From: Synechococcus sp. AG-686-F08 | GTDB lineage: Bacteria; Cyanobacteriota; Cyanobacteriia; PCC-6307; Cyanobiaceae | DNA: 64,000 bases | Assembly: GCA_003210315.1 (NCBI GenBank) | Contig: QCVQ01000001.1 | Coordinates: forward strand, 62,001 to 126,000 | Direction of reading: 5' to 3' | The notes under the pieces: model-generated | The model's database searches: none | What the model was told of the DNA's origin: nothing | What the model saw: only the letters and a program-made list of their open reading frames with translations | Program-made: the position numbers and the translations under genes | Part shown: piece after piece, positions 10,101 to 20,617 of the stretch | Position numbering within the stretch: the first letter of the stretch is position 1 | How the letters are laid out: the number at the start of each line of letters is the position of its first letter

Positions 10101-11141
10101 ATGCGTTTCAGCCAGTTAATCGCCGTTCTTCAGGACGGAGAGGCAGGTTTGCTGGAGCATCAGCTCAGCAGCGATCCTGAGCTCCGTGGTGCTGCATCTT
10201 TGGAGAGAGCAGGTGCCGATCAACTCAGCTTCCTTGAAAAGGGCAACGCTTTGATGCAGAGCCTGGAAACCAGCGATGTTGGCGCTGTTTTGATTCCCAA
10301 TCAGGACGACCTCAAGGCCATGGCTGAGCAGCGTGGCTTGGCTTGGGCTGTGATGCGTGATCCCCGTTTGGCTTTTGCAGAAGCCCTCGAGCGTTTGCAT
10401 CCTCGCCCCAGAACACAAGCCACCATTCATCCTTCTGCGGTGATCGGTGACAGGGTTCAAATTGATGCTGGCGTTTCGATTGGCCCGCACGTTTGCATCG
10501 GCGACGACACACGCATTTGTGCCAACAGCACCATTCATGCCGGAGTGGTCATATACGGCGATGTGAGGGTTGGTCAGTTCTGTGAATTGCATGCCAATGC
10601 AGTGCTACATCCCGGAGTGCGTCTAGCCAGCCATTGCGTGGTTCACTCCAACGCGGTGGTGGGCTCCGAGGGCTTTGGATTTGTTCCGACTGCTAAGGGA
10701 TGGCGAAAAATGCCTCAAACGGGTCTGGTGGTTCTGGAGGAGGGTGTTGAAGTGGGTTGTGGCAGCACGATTGATCGCCCATCCGTTGGTGAAACCAGAA
10801 TCGGGGCGGGAACAAAGATCGATAATCTCGTTCAAATTGGTCATGGCGTTGTTACCGGACAAGGCTGTGCCTTGGCTTCGCAGGTGGGTATCGCGGGGGG
10901 CGCTCGCCTTGGGAACGGGGTGATTTTGGCTGGACAGGTTGGTGTGGCCAATCGAGCGGTCATTGGTGATCGTGCGATCGCGAGTTCTAAGAGTGGGATT
11001 CATGGTGAGGTGGAGCCCGGTGAAGTGGTGAGTGGCTATCCAGCGATTCCCAACAGGCTTTGGCTTCGTTGTTCAGCGGCATTCAGCAAATTGCCTGAGA
11101 TGGCGAAACAAATTCGCGAACTCAAGAAAGCCGCTCAGTAA
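10101..11141 (+). CDS. lpxD: UDP-3-O-(3-hydroxymyristoyl)glucosamine N-acyltransferase
   Basis: Left-handed beta-helix hexapeptide repeats, [66 protein letters not shown]. Confidence 0.95.
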   Translation: MRFSQLIAVLQDGEAGLLEHQLSSDPELRGAASLERAGADQLSFLEKGNALMQSLETSDVGAVLIPNQDDLKAMAEQRGLAWAVMRDPRLAFAEALERLHPRPRTQATIHPSAVIGDRVQIDAGVSIGPHVCIGDDTRICANSTIHAGVVIYGDVRVGQFCELHANAVLHPGVRLASHCVVHSNAVVGSEGFGFVPTAKGWRKMPQTGLVVLEEGVEVGCGSTIDRPSVGETRIGAGTKIDNLVQIGHGVVTGQGCALASQVGIAGGARLGNGVILAGQVGVANRAVIGDRAIASSKSGIHGEVEPGEVVSGYPAIPNRLWLRCSAAFSKLPEMAKQIRELKKAAQ

Positions 11142-11169
11142 CCTTTCTGGTTCTCCCCTCTGAGACCCA

Positions 11170-12243
11170 ATGGCCACGCATCGCGTTGTTTTGCTTCCTG
11201 GTGACGGCATTGGTCCAGAGATCACGGCCGTGGCCAAGCAGCTCCTTGAAGCTGTAGCTGCACGACATGATTTCACGCTTGAGTTCAGCGAAGCGCCGAT
11301 CGGTGGCTCTGCGATCGATGCCACCGGTGAGCCGTTACCGGCGAGCACTCTTGAAGCGTGTAAGGCGGCAGATGCTGTGTTGCTTGCCGCGATAGGGAGC
11401 CCTCGATTTGATTCGTTGCCCCGTGAGCAACGTCCTGAAAGTGGATTGCTGGCCTTGCGTTCTGGCATGGAGCTCTTCGCCAATCTCCGACCAGTCAAAA
11501 TTGTTCCAGCGCTGATTGGTGCCAGCAGCCTGCGACCTGAAGTGGTGGAAGGGGTGGATCTGATGGTGGTGAGGGAGCTCACCGGAGGGATTTATTTCGG
11601 TCAACCAAAAGGTCGTGTTCAAGCCGATGGTGAAGAGCGGGCGTTCAACACCATGACCTACTCAGATTCTGAGATCGACAGAATTGCCCGGGTGGCCTTC
11701 AAGCTCGCCTGTGAGCGTCGCGGGCAGCTTTGCTCGGTGGATAAGGCCAATGTGCTCGACGTCAGCCAACTGTGGCGTGATCGCGTGGAGGGAATGAAAA
11801 ATGACTACGCCGCAGTGGATGTCAGCCACCTCTATGTGGACAATGCGGCGATGCAACTGGTGAGAGATCCTCGCCAGTTCGATGTGGTGCTCACGGGCAA
11901 TCTTTTCGGAGACATTCTCAGCGATATTTCTGCGATGCTCACCGGCTCCATCGGCATGCTTCCCTCAGCCTCCCTGGGAAGCGAGGGGCCAGGTCTGTAT
12001 GAACCCGTGCACGGTTCAGCCCCCGATCTTGCTGGTCAAGACAAGGCCAATCCGATGGCCATGGTGCTCTCCGCAGCCATGATGTTGCGGACTGGTCTGA
12101 AGCAAAACGCAGCTGCGGACGATCTTGAACGAGCTGTCGATCGCGTTTTGGCAGCCGGATTCCGTACTGGAGATTTGATGTCTGAAGGCTGTACTGCTCT
12201 GGGCTGTCAGGCGATGGGAGAGCAACTTCTTAAGACACTCTGA
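11170..12243 (+). CDS. leuB: 3-isopropylmalate dehydrogenase
   Basis: VVLLPGDGIGPEI, RELTGGIYFGQPKGR, DKANVLDVSQLWR, GNLFGDILSDISAMLTGSIGMLPSASLG. Confidence 0.97.
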   Translation: MATHRVVLLPGDGIGPEITAVAKQLLEAVAARHDFTLEFSEAPIGGSAIDATGEPLPASTLEACKAADAVLLAAIGSPRFDSLPREQRPESGLLALRSGMELFANLRPVKIVPALIGASSLRPEVVEGVDLMVVRELTGGIYFGQPKGRVQADGEERAFNTMTYSDSEIDRIARVAFKLACERRGQLCSVDKANVLDVSQLWRDRVEGMKNDYAAVDVSHLYVDNAAMQLVRDPRQFDVVLTGNLFGDILSDISAMLTGSIGMLPSASLGSEGPGLYEPVHGSAPDLAGQDKANPMAMVLSAAMMLRTGLKQNAAADDLERAVDRVLAAGFRTGDLMSEGCTALGCQAMGEQLLKTL

Positions 12244-12317
12244 TGCGACCTGGCAGGAAAAATGTGGAATTTGCCCTTTGACCTGCCAAACTCATCGGGC
12301 CAGATCTTCCTCCGTCG

Positions 12318-13220
12318 ATGTCGAAGCGTCACCCCGTCGTGGCTGTCACGGGTTCCTCAGGTGCAGGCACCAGCACTGTTAAGAGGGCTTTTGAGCACAT
12401 CTTCGCTCGGGAGAACATCACTCCTGCAGTGGTGGAAGGCGACAGCTACCACCGCTTCGAGCGGATGGCGATGAAGACCGCCATGTCTGAATCGCTTGCC
12501 AAGGGCGAGAATTTCTCCCACTTCGGCCCAGAAGCCAACCTCTTCGACAAGCTCGAAGAACTCTTTCGCGTCTATGGCGAAACGGGTGGAGGCCAGAAGC
12601 GTTACTACCTCCACAGTCCAGAAGAGGCTGCTGAGCACAACGCTCGCCTCGGTGTGAACTTGGATCCAGGTCAGTTCACCCCCTGGGAGGACATCCCTGG
12701 TGGTACCGATTGCTTGTTTTACGAAGGCCTCCACGGTGGCGTTGTCGGAGACGGCTACGACGTGGCGTCTCTCGCTGACTTACTCGTGGGTGTGGTTCCG
12801 ATTACCAATCTCGAGTGGATCCAAAAGATTCAGCGTGACAATGCCGAGCGCGGCTATTCAGCAGAAGCGATCGTGGACACGATCCTGCGCCGCATGCCGG
12901 ATTACATCAATCACATCTGTCCCCAATTCAGCCTCACTGACATCAATTTTCAGCGGGTGCCCACGGTTGACACCTCCAACCCATTCATCTGTCGGAACAT
13001 CCCGACTCCTGATGAAAGCTTTGTGATCATTCACTTCCGCAAGGGAGCGCGTGAGAAGTGGGGCATTGATTTCAGCTACTTGCTGAGCATGATTCATGAC
13101 TCTTTCATGAGCAGCCCCACCAGCATTGTGGTGAACGGAGGAAAGATGGGCTTCGCGATGGAACTCATCTTGACCCCCATCATTCACCGCATGATTGAAG
13201 AGCAAAGCAAGCTCTCCTGA
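12318..13220 (+). CDS. prk: phosphoribulokinase (class I / bacterial type)
   Basis: MSKRHPVVAVTGSSGAGTSTVKRAF P-loop, VEGDSYHRF, FYEGLHGG, NLEWIQKIQRD, FSLTDINFQRVPTVDTSNPF. Confidence 0.95.
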   Translation: MSKRHPVVAVTGSSGAGTSTVKRAFEHIFARENITPAVVEGDSYHRFERMAMKTAMSESLAKGENFSHFGPEANLFDKLEELFRVYGETGGGQKRYYLHSPEEAAEHNARLGVNLDPGQFTPWEDIPGGTDCLFYEGLHGGVVGDGYDVASLADLLVGVVPITNLEWIQKIQRDNAERGYSAEAIVDTILRRMPDYINHICPQFSLTDINFQRVPTVDTSNPFICRNIPTPDESFVIIHFRKGAREKWGIDFSYLLSMIHDSFMSSPTSIVVNGGKMGFAMELILTPIIHRMIEEQSKLS

Positions 13221-13259
13221 TTGCTTCTGTCGAACACATCGAGCAATCACATCTATCGT

Positions 13260-13294
13260 GGACTCATCTGAATAATCAGGTGGGTCCTTTTTTT
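13260..13294 (+). terminator. Rho-independent terminator downstream of prk
   Basis: GGACTCATCTGA-ATAA-TCAGGTGGGTCC stem (two G-U pairs) followed by TTTTTTT. Confidence 0.85.
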
Positions 13295-13601
13295 GTCCTC
13301 TCCCTCCTTTGAGATTGCAGGTGCCAGTGGATCAACAACTCCTCTACCGCGCTGGGACAGAGTGGATAGTCGTCGTCTGATCGCTTTGGCACGACGGATT
13401 TACTTCCGCTTCTTAAGTGACTCTGGGCAGCAGCTTGAACCGATGGGTGTTGTTGTGAATGAGCGTTTAGATGAGGGCAGGGTTGTGTTTGAAAGTCCCA
13501 CGCTGTTGCTTCAAGAACATTTCATCAGCATCGATCTGATCGGTCGACGTCTAAAGCGCCCGCGTAGCTGGCGAGACCGACCAAGAGGGTCGGGGCTGTG
13601 A
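13293..13601 (+). CDS. conserved hypothetical protein (start uncertain)
   Basis: 102 aa ORF overlapping the next gene by 4 bp; TTG at 13293 lies at the terminator T-tract, so the true start is probably further downstream. Confidence 0.5.
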   Translation: MSSPSFEIAGASGSTTPLPRWDRVDSRRLIALARRIYFRFLSDSGQQLEPMGVVVNERLDEGRVVFESPTLLLQEHFISIDLIGRRLKRPRSWRDRPRGSGL

Positions 13602-14431
13602 ACAGTTTGCTGGGTCTGATGCTTGTGGTGGCTGGTGCCTGTGTAGGAAGCTTCACCAATGTGGTGGCCTGGCGATTGCCCCGCGAAGAATCACTGGTCT
13701 GGCCTGGAAGCCACTGCCCAAAGTGTGGGCAGGGGGTGCGCTGGCACGACAACGTACCTGTGTTGGGGTGGATCTGGCTGCGGGGACGTTGTCGTGATTG
13801 CCATCAAGGCATCTCGAGCCGCTACCCACTGGTGGAACTTGTGAGCGCCCTCCTCTGGCTTAGTGCCTGTTGGGGCCATGGATTGCTCGCCGCTTCGGAT
13901 CAATTAGGCCTGGCATTGCTCAATTTGGTGGCGGGGATTGTTCTGATCAGCGTGCTCCTTCCGTTGGTGTTGATTGATATCGACCACCTTTGGCTCCCCG
14001 AACCTCTTTGCAGAATTGGGGTGTTGCTTGGCCTTGCTTTTACTGGGGCTCTTTATCTGGTTACCCCAGCGCCAGAAGCCAGTGCTGTGCTGCTTAATCA
14101 TCTGTTGGCGGCAGCGGCAGGATTGCTGGCACTGGAAGGGTTGAGCGCCCTTGCAGAGCGCATGCTGGGACAACCTGCTCTTGGGCTTGGTGACGCTAAA
14201 TTGGCAGCTGTCGCCGGAGCTTGGCTCGGCTTGGGCGGTGTTTTGGTTGCTTTGGCTATCGCCGTTTTTAGTGGTGCAATCTTTGGCTCGATTGGACGAG
14301 TGTCTGGACGGTTAGGGCCGCGACAGCCCTTCCCATTTGGTCCCTTTATTGCCCTTGGGATTTGGCTGACCTGGCTCGGCGGTCCTGAATGGTGGGGTCA
14401 GCAATGGTTCGGCCTGTTTGGTGGGATTTAA
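13598..14431 (+). CDS. prepilin peptidase (A24 family)
   Basis: GSFTNVVAWRLPREESL, CPKCGQGVRWHDNVPVLGWIWLRGRCRDCHQGISSRYPLVE, LIDIDHLWLPE, GLGDAKLAAVAGAWLG. Confidence 0.93.
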   Translation: MNSLLGLMLVVAGACVGSFTNVVAWRLPREESLVWPGSHCPKCGQGVRWHDNVPVLGWIWLRGRCRDCHQGISSRYPLVELVSALLWLSACWGHGLLAASDQLGLALLNLVAGIVLISVLLPLVLIDIDHLWLPEPLCRIGVLLGLAFTGALYLVTPAPEASAVLLNHLLAAAAGLLALEGLSALAERMLGQPALGLGDAKLAAVAGAWLGLGGVLVALAIAVFSGAIFGSIGRVSGRLGPRQPFPFGPFIALGIWLTWLGGPEWWGQQWFGLFGGI

Positions 14432-14597
14432 AAGAACAGAAATCAGCTCCACTGCTGGTGCACCAAGAGATTGCAACATCCCTGTCCTAGCCTTAGCTGA
14501 TTGGTACAAGATTCAGGCCTTTGGCTTGAGCATTCGTACTCTCAGATCTCCCCAATGCAAACCGAGATCTGCTGTTGCCATTAAGGAGTAATCAACC

Positions 14598-15476
14598 TTG
14601 AGTTTGTTCGACTGGTTCGCTGACCGCCGTAAGGGTCAGTACGTCGGCAAGGTGAATCAAGAGCCCGACGAAGGGGATGGCCTTTGGAGCAAGTGCCCGG
14701 AATGTGGGCAGGTGGTGTACCGCAAGGATCTGCTGAGCAACGCCAGTGTTTGCAGCAACTGTGGGTATCACCACCGCATCGACAGCACGGAGCGGATTGC
14801 GGTGTTGGTGGATTCCAACAGCTTCGTGGCGATGGATCAAGAGCTTCAACCCATGGATCCATTGGGTTTTAAGGACCGCAGGGCCTATGCGGATCGCCTG
14901 CGCGAAACTCAGGCCAGCACAGGGCTTCGAGACGGAGTTGTGACCGGGCTCTGTGAGGTTGAGGGCATCCCTATGGCTCTTGCCGTGATGGATTTCCGTT
15001 TTATGGGCGGTTCGATGGGATCGGTTGTTGGTGAAAAGATCACTCGCTTGGTGGAAGAAGCGACCTCCAAAAAGCTGCCCCTCCTCATTGTGTGTGCGTC
15101 AGGTGGAGCGAGGATGCAGGAGGGCATGCTCAGCCTCATGCAGATGGCCAAGATCTCTGGTGCTTTGGAACGTCATCGCGAGGCGGGGGTGTTGTACATG
15201 CCATTGCTCACCCACCCCACCACCGGTGGCGTCACGGCAAGTTTTGCGATGCTTGGTGATCTGATTTTGGCGGAGCCAAAAGCTCTGATTGGCTTTGCAG
15301 GCCGGCGCGTGATTGAACAGACCCTTAGAGAAAAATTACCGGATAATTTTCAGACTGCGGAGTATCTGCAAGAGCATGGATTCGTGGACTCGATTGTTCC
15401 GCGTACGCAATTGCGATCCACTTTGGCGAGTTTGCTCAGATTGCACGGCTGTGAATCTCGGGTTGTTAGCTCATGA
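14598..15476 (+). CDS. accD: acetyl-CoA carboxylase carboxyltransferase subunit beta
   Basis: Zinc ribbon [66 protein letters not shown]. Confidence 0.97.
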   Translation: MSLFDWFADRRKGQYVGKVNQEPDEGDGLWSKCPECGQVVYRKDLLSNASVCSNCGYHHRIDSTERIAVLVDSNSFVAMDQELQPMDPLGFKDRRAYADRLRETQASTGLRDGVVTGLCEVEGIPMALAVMDFRFMGGSMGSVVGEKITRLVEEATSKKLPLLIVCASGGARMQEGMLSLMQMAKISGALERHREAGVLYMPLLTHPTTGGVTASFAMLGDLILAEPKALIGFAGRRVIEQTLREKLPDNFQTAEYLQEHGFVDSIVPRTQLRSTLASLLRLHGCESRVVSS

Positions 15477-15871
15477 TTCACGTTTTGGCCTCACGCATGA
15501 GGGCAGTCGCTGCTGTCGTTGTAGCCCTGATTCTTTGCGCTTCTCCTGTTTTCGCAGGTCAGGTTGAATGGCGAGAAGTGCCTTCTAGTGGAGAGGGACA
15601 GCAATGGTGGGATGCGGGAAGCTTGCGGCTGAAGAAGGATGGCACCGTCTCAGTCCTGAGCCGCTACAGCTTGCGTCAGGAGGATGATCGCCCCGCTTTG
15701 GGAACGCTTGTCGTGATGGAGATCGACTGCAGCCAACAGCTCTATCGAGACAAGCAAAAAAATGGTTTGCCCCAATTCAGAGCCGAATGGCAACCTTCTG
15801 GTTCTGATCCTTTGATCGACGGTGTTCTCTCCGGTGTGTGCTCATCGGATGAGCTTTCGTCGCTTTCCTGA
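15473..15871 (+). CDS. secreted conserved hypothetical protein
   Basis: Signal peptide [21 protein letters not shown]; 4 bp overlap with accD. Confidence 0.6.
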   Translation: MIHVLASRMRAVAAVVVALILCASPVFAGQVEWREVPSSGEGQQWWDAGSLRLKKDGTVSVLSRYSLRQEDDRPALGTLVVMEIDCSQQLYRDKQKNGLPQFRAEWQPSGSDPLIDGVLSGVCSSDELSSLS

Positions 15872-15890
15872 TTCAAACTCGGCCTCCCTT

Positions 15891-16979
15891 ATGGCGCTCC
15901 CATCTTCAAGTTCTTCCCCTATTGGAGTGGCGATTGCCGGTCTTGGCTTTGGTGAATCGGTTCATCTGCAAGCCCTTGCCGCTCAATCTGACCTGGAAGC
16001 AGTTGCGCTCTGGCATCCCCGCCGCGAACGCCTAGATCAGGCCTGCCTTGAACACAACCTGCCTGGTTATGACGATTGGGAGGCTTTGCTCAGCGATCCT
16101 CGCGTGCAGGCCGTGATCATTGCCACGCCTCCGCAACCACGCTTTGCGTTGGCCCTTCAAGCGCTAAAAGCAGGCAAACACTTATTGCTTGAAAAGCCTG
16201 TTGCTCTCAATGCTGAATCGGTGGCAGAGCTGCAACGCGTCGCCATCCAGAACCGGCTCAGTGTTGCGGTGGATTATGAGTATCGGGCAGTGCCTCTGTT
16301 CATGCAGGCCGCGAGGATGTTGGAGGAAGGTGCCGTCGGCACTCCGTGGCTGGTGAAACTCGACTGGTTGATGAGCAGCCGTGCGGATGCCTCTCGACCG
16401 TGGAGTTGGTATTCACAACGGGAAGCCGGTGGTGGTGTGCTTGGTGCCCTTGGTACCCATGCTTTCGACATGCTGGCTTGGTTAATCGGACCGATGCGAT
16501 CCGTTCAAGGTCTCAATAGTGTGTCAATCAAGGAGCGTCCCCATCCCAGTGGGGGCATGGCGCCAGTGGACGCTGAAGATGTCTCACTGATCCAGATGCA
16601 ACTTGATTGGCAGGGCCGTTCGGACCAGAGGGTTCCAGCTCAGGTCAATTTGGCATCTGTGGCTCGCAACGGTCGGGGGTGTTGGCTCGAGATCTACGGA
16701 TCTCATGGCAGTCTCACCCTCGGTAGCTCAAACCAAAAGGATTATGTCCATGGCTTTGGGCTGTGGCACACGCCGATGGGAGAGGCCACTCGCAATATCG
16801 AGGCGGATGCTGAGTTCATGTTCCCCACCACCTGGAGTGATGGTCGTGTGGCGCCGGTGGCCCGCATCCAGAGTTGGTGGGCGCGCAGCATTCAAACCGG
16901 TTCTCCGATGGTGCCTGGTCTGGCAGAGGGACTTGTCAGCCAGCAAGCATGTGATCAATCGAGCATCGGAATCGATTGA
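15891..16979 (+). CDS. Gfo/Idh/MocA family oxidoreductase
   Basis: GVAIAGLGFGESVHLQAL, AVIIATPPQPRFALALQALKAGKHLLLEKPVALN, GGGVLGALGTHAFDML. Internal start near 15891 preferred over 15822. Confidence 0.88.
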   Translation: MALPSSSSSPIGVAIAGLGFGESVHLQALAAQSDLEAVALWHPRRERLDQACLEHNLPGYDDWEALLSDPRVQAVIIATPPQPRFALALQALKAGKHLLLEKPVALNAESVAELQRVAIQNRLSVAVDYEYRAVPLFMQAARMLEEGAVGTPWLVKLDWLMSSRADASRPWSWYSQREAGGGVLGALGTHAFDMLAWLIGPMRSVQGLNSVSIKERPHPSGGMAPVDAEDVSLIQMQLDWQGRSDQRVPAQVNLASVARNGRGCWLEIYGSHGSLTLGSSNQKDYVHGFGLWHTPMGEATRNIEADAEFMFPTTWSDGRVAPVARIQSWWARSIQTGSPMVPGLAEGLVSQQACDQSSIGID

Positions 16980-17112
16980 ATTTGACAGATTGAAGGATTA
17001 ATAATCAATTTTCTCTGCGACCTTGGATACTGGCCTGGGCATCAAATAGCTTTTTTAAGATTAGATTTGGTGTGTACAGTTCTGGCGCTTTCGTCGTTGT
17101 TGCGTCATCCCT

Positions 17113-18180
17113 ATGTCTCTCTCCGCTTACTCCAAAGAGTTAATTGCTACAGCCAACGCTCTGGCAGAGTCGGGGAAGGGAATTCTTGCTGTTGATGAGT
17201 CCACAAAGACCATCGGTAAGCGACTAGGTGGAATCCAAGTTGAAAATACTGAGGCCAACCGCCAGGCCTACCGAGGAATGCTGTTTACAGCGTCAGGTCT
17301 TGGTAACTTTATTAGTGGCGCAATTTTGTACGAAGAAACCTTGTTTCAGAGCCATGCTGATGGCGAAACAATGGTTCAGAAGTTAAACAAAGCGGGAATT
17401 ATTCCCGGTATCAAAGTGGATAAGGGTCTTTGCCCTTTGCCAGGAGCTCAGTCCGTTGAGACGGTTTGTACGGGTCTGGATGGCTTAGTGGAAAGAGCTG
17501 CTGACTATTACGCCCAAGGTGCACGTTTCGCAAAATGGCGCGCCGTACTTCAGATCACGGCTGATGGATGCCCCTCTGATCTGGCCATTCGTGAAAATGC
17601 TTGGGGCCTAGCGCGTTACGCACGTTCTGTTCAGGAATCAGGTCTTGTGCCAATCATTGAGCCTGAAATTTTGATGGATGGTGATCATTCGATTGAAGTC
17701 ACTGCAGCCGTGCAAGAGCAGATCCTTAAGGAGGTTTACTTTGCTTGCCAGCTCAATGGAGTTTTGCTCGAAGGAACGCTCCTTAAGCCTTCGATGACGA
17801 TTCAAGGAGCCGATTGTGCTCAGAAATCAGATCCCCAACTCGTTGCAGAAATGACTGTGAGAACACTGGAGCGCTGTGTTCCTGCGAGTGTTCCTGGAAT
17901 TGTCTTTTTATCAGGTGGTTTGAGTGAAGAAGCTGCGTCGGTGTACCTCAACAACATGAACAAGATTTCAAGAAAAGCGCAATGGAATCTTGGTTTCTCC
18001 TATGGACGCGCTTTGCAGCATTCCTGCCTTAAGGCATGGGCTGGTAAGGACCAAGCGGCTGGCCAAGCAGCCTTGCTTGCACGGGCACAAGCCAACTCTG
18101 AAGCCTCACAAGCTCGTTATGTCCCAGGTTCTCAACCCTCATCCGACGAGCAGCTTTTTGTAGCTGGTTACACCTACTGA
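17113..18180 (+). CDS. class I fructose-bisphosphate aldolase
   Basis: LIATANALAESGKGILAVDESTKTIGKRLGGI, PGIKVDKGLCPLPG, AKWRAVLQI, VPIIEPEILMDGDHSIE, LLEGTLLKPSMTI, FLSGGLSEEAAS. Confidence 0.96.
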   Translation: MSLSAYSKELIATANALAESGKGILAVDESTKTIGKRLGGIQVENTEANRQAYRGMLFTASGLGNFISGAILYEETLFQSHADGETMVQKLNKAGIIPGIKVDKGLCPLPGAQSVETVCTGLDGLVERAADYYAQGARFAKWRAVLQITADGCPSDLAIRENAWGLARYARSVQESGLVPIIEPEILMDGDHSIEVTAAVQEQILKEVYFACQLNGVLLEGTLLKPSMTIQGADCAQKSDPQLVAEMTVRTLERCVPASVPGIVFLSGGLSEEAASVYLNNMNKISRKAQWNLGFSYGRALQHSCLKAWAGKDQAAGQAALLARAQANSEASQARYVPGSQPSSDEQLFVAGYTY

Positions 18181-18193
18181 GGCGTCATTTGCT

Positions 18194-18226
18194 GACACTC
18201 CGGCGTGATTTCTGCAACGGAGTGTC
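18194..18226 (+). terminator. hairpin between the two aldolase genes (terminator or attenuator candidate; no T-tract)
   Basis: Perfect 9-bp inverted repeat GACACTCCG...CGGAGTGTC with 15-nt loop, just after the class I aldolase stop. Confidence 0.4.
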
Positions 18227-18306
18227 GTGACATTCACACGACTCAACTGTAAAGTCGCGCGGCTACGGACACATGTCCGTTTATCGGCCTTCGTTAGGAC
18301 TTCACT

Positions 18307-19380
18307 ATGGCGCTCGTTCCGCTTCGACTTCTGCTCGACCATGCCGCGGAAAACGGCTACGGCATCCCTGCTTTCAACGTCAACAACCTTGAGCAGGTGC
18401 AGTCGATCATGGAGGCGGCTCACGAGACTGACTCTCCTGTGATCCTCCAGGCTTCACGTGGAGCACGCACCTACGCAGGTGAGAATTTCCTGCGTCACTT
18501 GATCCTGGCGGCCGTTGAGACCTATCCCGACATCCCCGTCGTGATGCACCAGGACCACGGCAATAGCCCTGCAACTTGCTTCGGAGCCGCTGCAAACGGC
18601 TTCACCTCCGTGATGATGGACGGTTCCCTTGAGGCCGATGCCAAGACGCCTGCGAGTTACGACTACAACGTCAACGTCACCAAGGAAGTGGTCGACGTGG
18701 CCCATGCCATCGGCGTGAGTGTTGAAGGAGAATTGGGTTGCCTTGGTTCTCTTGAAACCGGTAAAGGCGAAGCCGAAGACGGCCACGGTTTTGAAGGTGA
18801 GCTTTCCAAGGATCAGCTGCTGACCGATCCTGCTGAGGCTGCTGATTTTGTCGCCAAGACCAAGGTTGATGCCTTGGCAATCGCCATCGGTACAAGCCAC
18901 GGTGCCTACAAGTTCACCCGTAAGCCCACAGGTGAAGTGCTTGCGATCAGCCGTATCGCTGAAATCCATAAAGCCATCCCCAACACCCATCTGGTGATGC
19001 ATGGTTCCTCCTCCGTTCCCCAGGAATGGTTGGAAATGATCAACAAGTACGGCGGTGCCATCCCTGAGACCTACGGCGTTCCCGTGGAAGAAATTCAGGA
19101 AGGCATCCGTAACGGTGTTCGCAAAGTGAACATCGATACCGACAACCGTTTGGCCTTCACCGCTGCCGTGCGTGAAGCAGCCATGGCTGATCCTGCCAAC
19201 TTCGACCCCCGTCACTTCAACAAGCCGGCTCGTAAGTACATGAAGCAGGTCTGTTTGGATCGCTACCAGCAGTTCTGGGCTGCCGGTAATGCCAGCAAGA
19301 TCAAGCAGCGCGACATCAACTTCTATTCCGGCCTTTATGCAAAAGGCACCCTTGACCCCAAGACAGCCGTTGCTGCCTGA
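18307..19380 (+). CDS. fbaA: class II fructose-bisphosphate aldolase
   Basis: [92 protein letters not shown]. Confidence 0.96.
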   Translation: MALVPLRLLLDHAAENGYGIPAFNVNNLEQVQSIMEAAHETDSPVILQASRGARTYAGENFLRHLILAAVETYPDIPVVMHQDHGNSPATCFGAAANGFTSVMMDGSLEADAKTPASYDYNVNVTKEVVDVAHAIGVSVEGELGCLGSLETGKGEAEDGHGFEGELSKDQLLTDPAEAADFVAKTKVDALAIAIGTSHGAYKFTRKPTGEVLAISRIAEIHKAIPNTHLVMHGSSSVPQEWLEMINKYGGAIPETYGVPVEEIQEGIRNGVRKVNIDTDNRLAFTAAVREAAMADPANFDPRHFNKPARKYMKQVCLDRYQQFWAAGNASKIKQRDINFYSGLYAKGTLDPKTAVAA

Positions 19381-19405
19381 TTGTTCGGTCAAAACCAACA
19401 AAGCG

Positions 19406-19427
19406 GGGGGCATTAGCCCCCTTTTTT
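19406..19427 (+). terminator. Rho-independent terminator downstream of class II aldolase
   Basis: GGGGGC-ATTA-GCCCCC followed by TTTTTT. Confidence 0.9.
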
Positions 19428-19434
19428 AATGGCT

Positions 19435-20418
19435 TCAAGGTTGCGTGCGATCAGGATTCAGGAGCAGCGTTCCTTGATTGCCGTTGAGCGTTGCTGATGC
19501 ACCAAGGGGGAGAGCCATATTGGGAAGTCCATGCCCAAGGGGCAAATTCATGACCAAGGGGATGCCTAGATCAGAGAGTCGCTCTTCCAGGATCCCATCC
19601 ATTGAAAAATCACCTGGCTCTACCTCCCCTTTCCAGCTGAATCGTCCCGTCGCTATGCCAGCAAGGCCACGAAGCACACCAGAGCTGCGCCACTGCGTGA
19701 GCATGCGATCCACTCTGTAGGGAGCTTCTCCAACATCTTCCAGCACCAGGATTGATCCACGCAGGTCAGGGAACCATGGTGTGCCAATCAAATGGGTTGC
19801 AACCGTGAGATTGCTTACCACCAGCGGACCTCTGGCCACCCCGGCACGTACGGAACGCCCTTGGAGTGGAGAGACCGGTTCCCCTTTCAGGAGATGGACT
19901 GTTCGTTCCCACTGTTGGTCCGGTCCACTGGTGGATCCGTGGATGGCGCCAAGCAAGCCAGCCGACCATTGCGCCATCAGCATCGAGCTTGTGTCAGAAA
20001 ATCCCAGGGTCCAGAGGGGGCGATTGGGGAAGCGGAAGCCAACTTCTAAAACCCTGGCGCCTCCCCAGCCAGCACCGACATAAACCAGACCATCCAGGGA
20101 AGGATTGTTCCAGGCACGCTCAAGATCATCGGCTCGCTGTTGATCGGTGCCTGAAAACCATTGCCACTGACGTTTCACCGATTCCGGGACCTCTAACGAC
20201 CAACCCTCAGCTTCACAGCGCTCCACTAACGGGCCAAAGTCTGTTTCAGGTTCGAGCCAAGTTCCTGGATTAACGGCTCGAAGTCTTGCGCCCTTTTTTA
20301 ACGGACGAAGTGGGGTCTTCTTTGGAATCGATGCCGCCAAACCATGAGTAGAAAATGGAACGGCCATAGCCAAGGCGGCCGGAACTCCCAACGTTAAAAA
20401 TGATCGACGATGCATCAA
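19435..20418 (-). CDS. LD-carboxypeptidase (muramoyltetrapeptide carboxypeptidase, S66 family)
   Basis: Tat-like/signal N-terminus (RRSFLTLGVPAALAMAVPFS), then LKKGARLRAVNPG, GLVYVGAGWGGARVLE, GFSDTSSMLMAQWSAGLLGAIHG, VMNLPLGHGLPNMALPLG. Confidence 0.85.
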   Translation of the reverse strand: MMHRRSFLTLGVPAALAMAVPFSTHGLAASIPKKTPLRPLKKGARLRAVNPGTWLEPETDFGPLVERCEAEGWSLEVPESVKRQWQWFSGTDQQRADDLERAWNNPSLDGLVYVGAGWGGARVLEVGFRFPNRPLWTLGFSDTSSMLMAQWSAGLLGAIHGSTSGPDQQWERTVHLLKGEPVSPLQGRSVRAGVARGPLVVSNLTVATHLIGTPWFPDLRGSILVLEDVGEAPYRVDRMLTQWRSSGVLRGLAGIATGRFSWKGEVEPGDFSMDGILEERLSDLGIPLVMNLPLGHGLPNMALPLGASATLNGNQGTLLLNPDRTQP

Positions 20419-20617
20419 AGGGCTTCATCTTCAATGAACTTTAGTCTGACAATTGAATCGCATACATATTTTAAATGATTCCTGAAAGAATCAGTTTTGA
20501 TAATAAATTTTAACAGCAAAGCTAAATGTCAAAGAATTTGGTCAGGCGTGACTCATGCTTTAAATGGTTTGAGCAATCATGTTTGCTGAATGTTTCCCAG
20601 GCCTAAAGGAATGGTCT

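Noticed and set aside
9434-10102. 222 aa ORF antisense to proB
   Set aside because: Mirror frame of a strong CDS, low-complexity basic composition, no domain.
18454-19413. 319 aa minus-strand ORF antisense to the class II aldolase
   Set aside because: It fully overlaps a confidently identified gene and its sequence shows no recognisable domain; long antisense ORFs are expected from codon bias in strongly biased genes.
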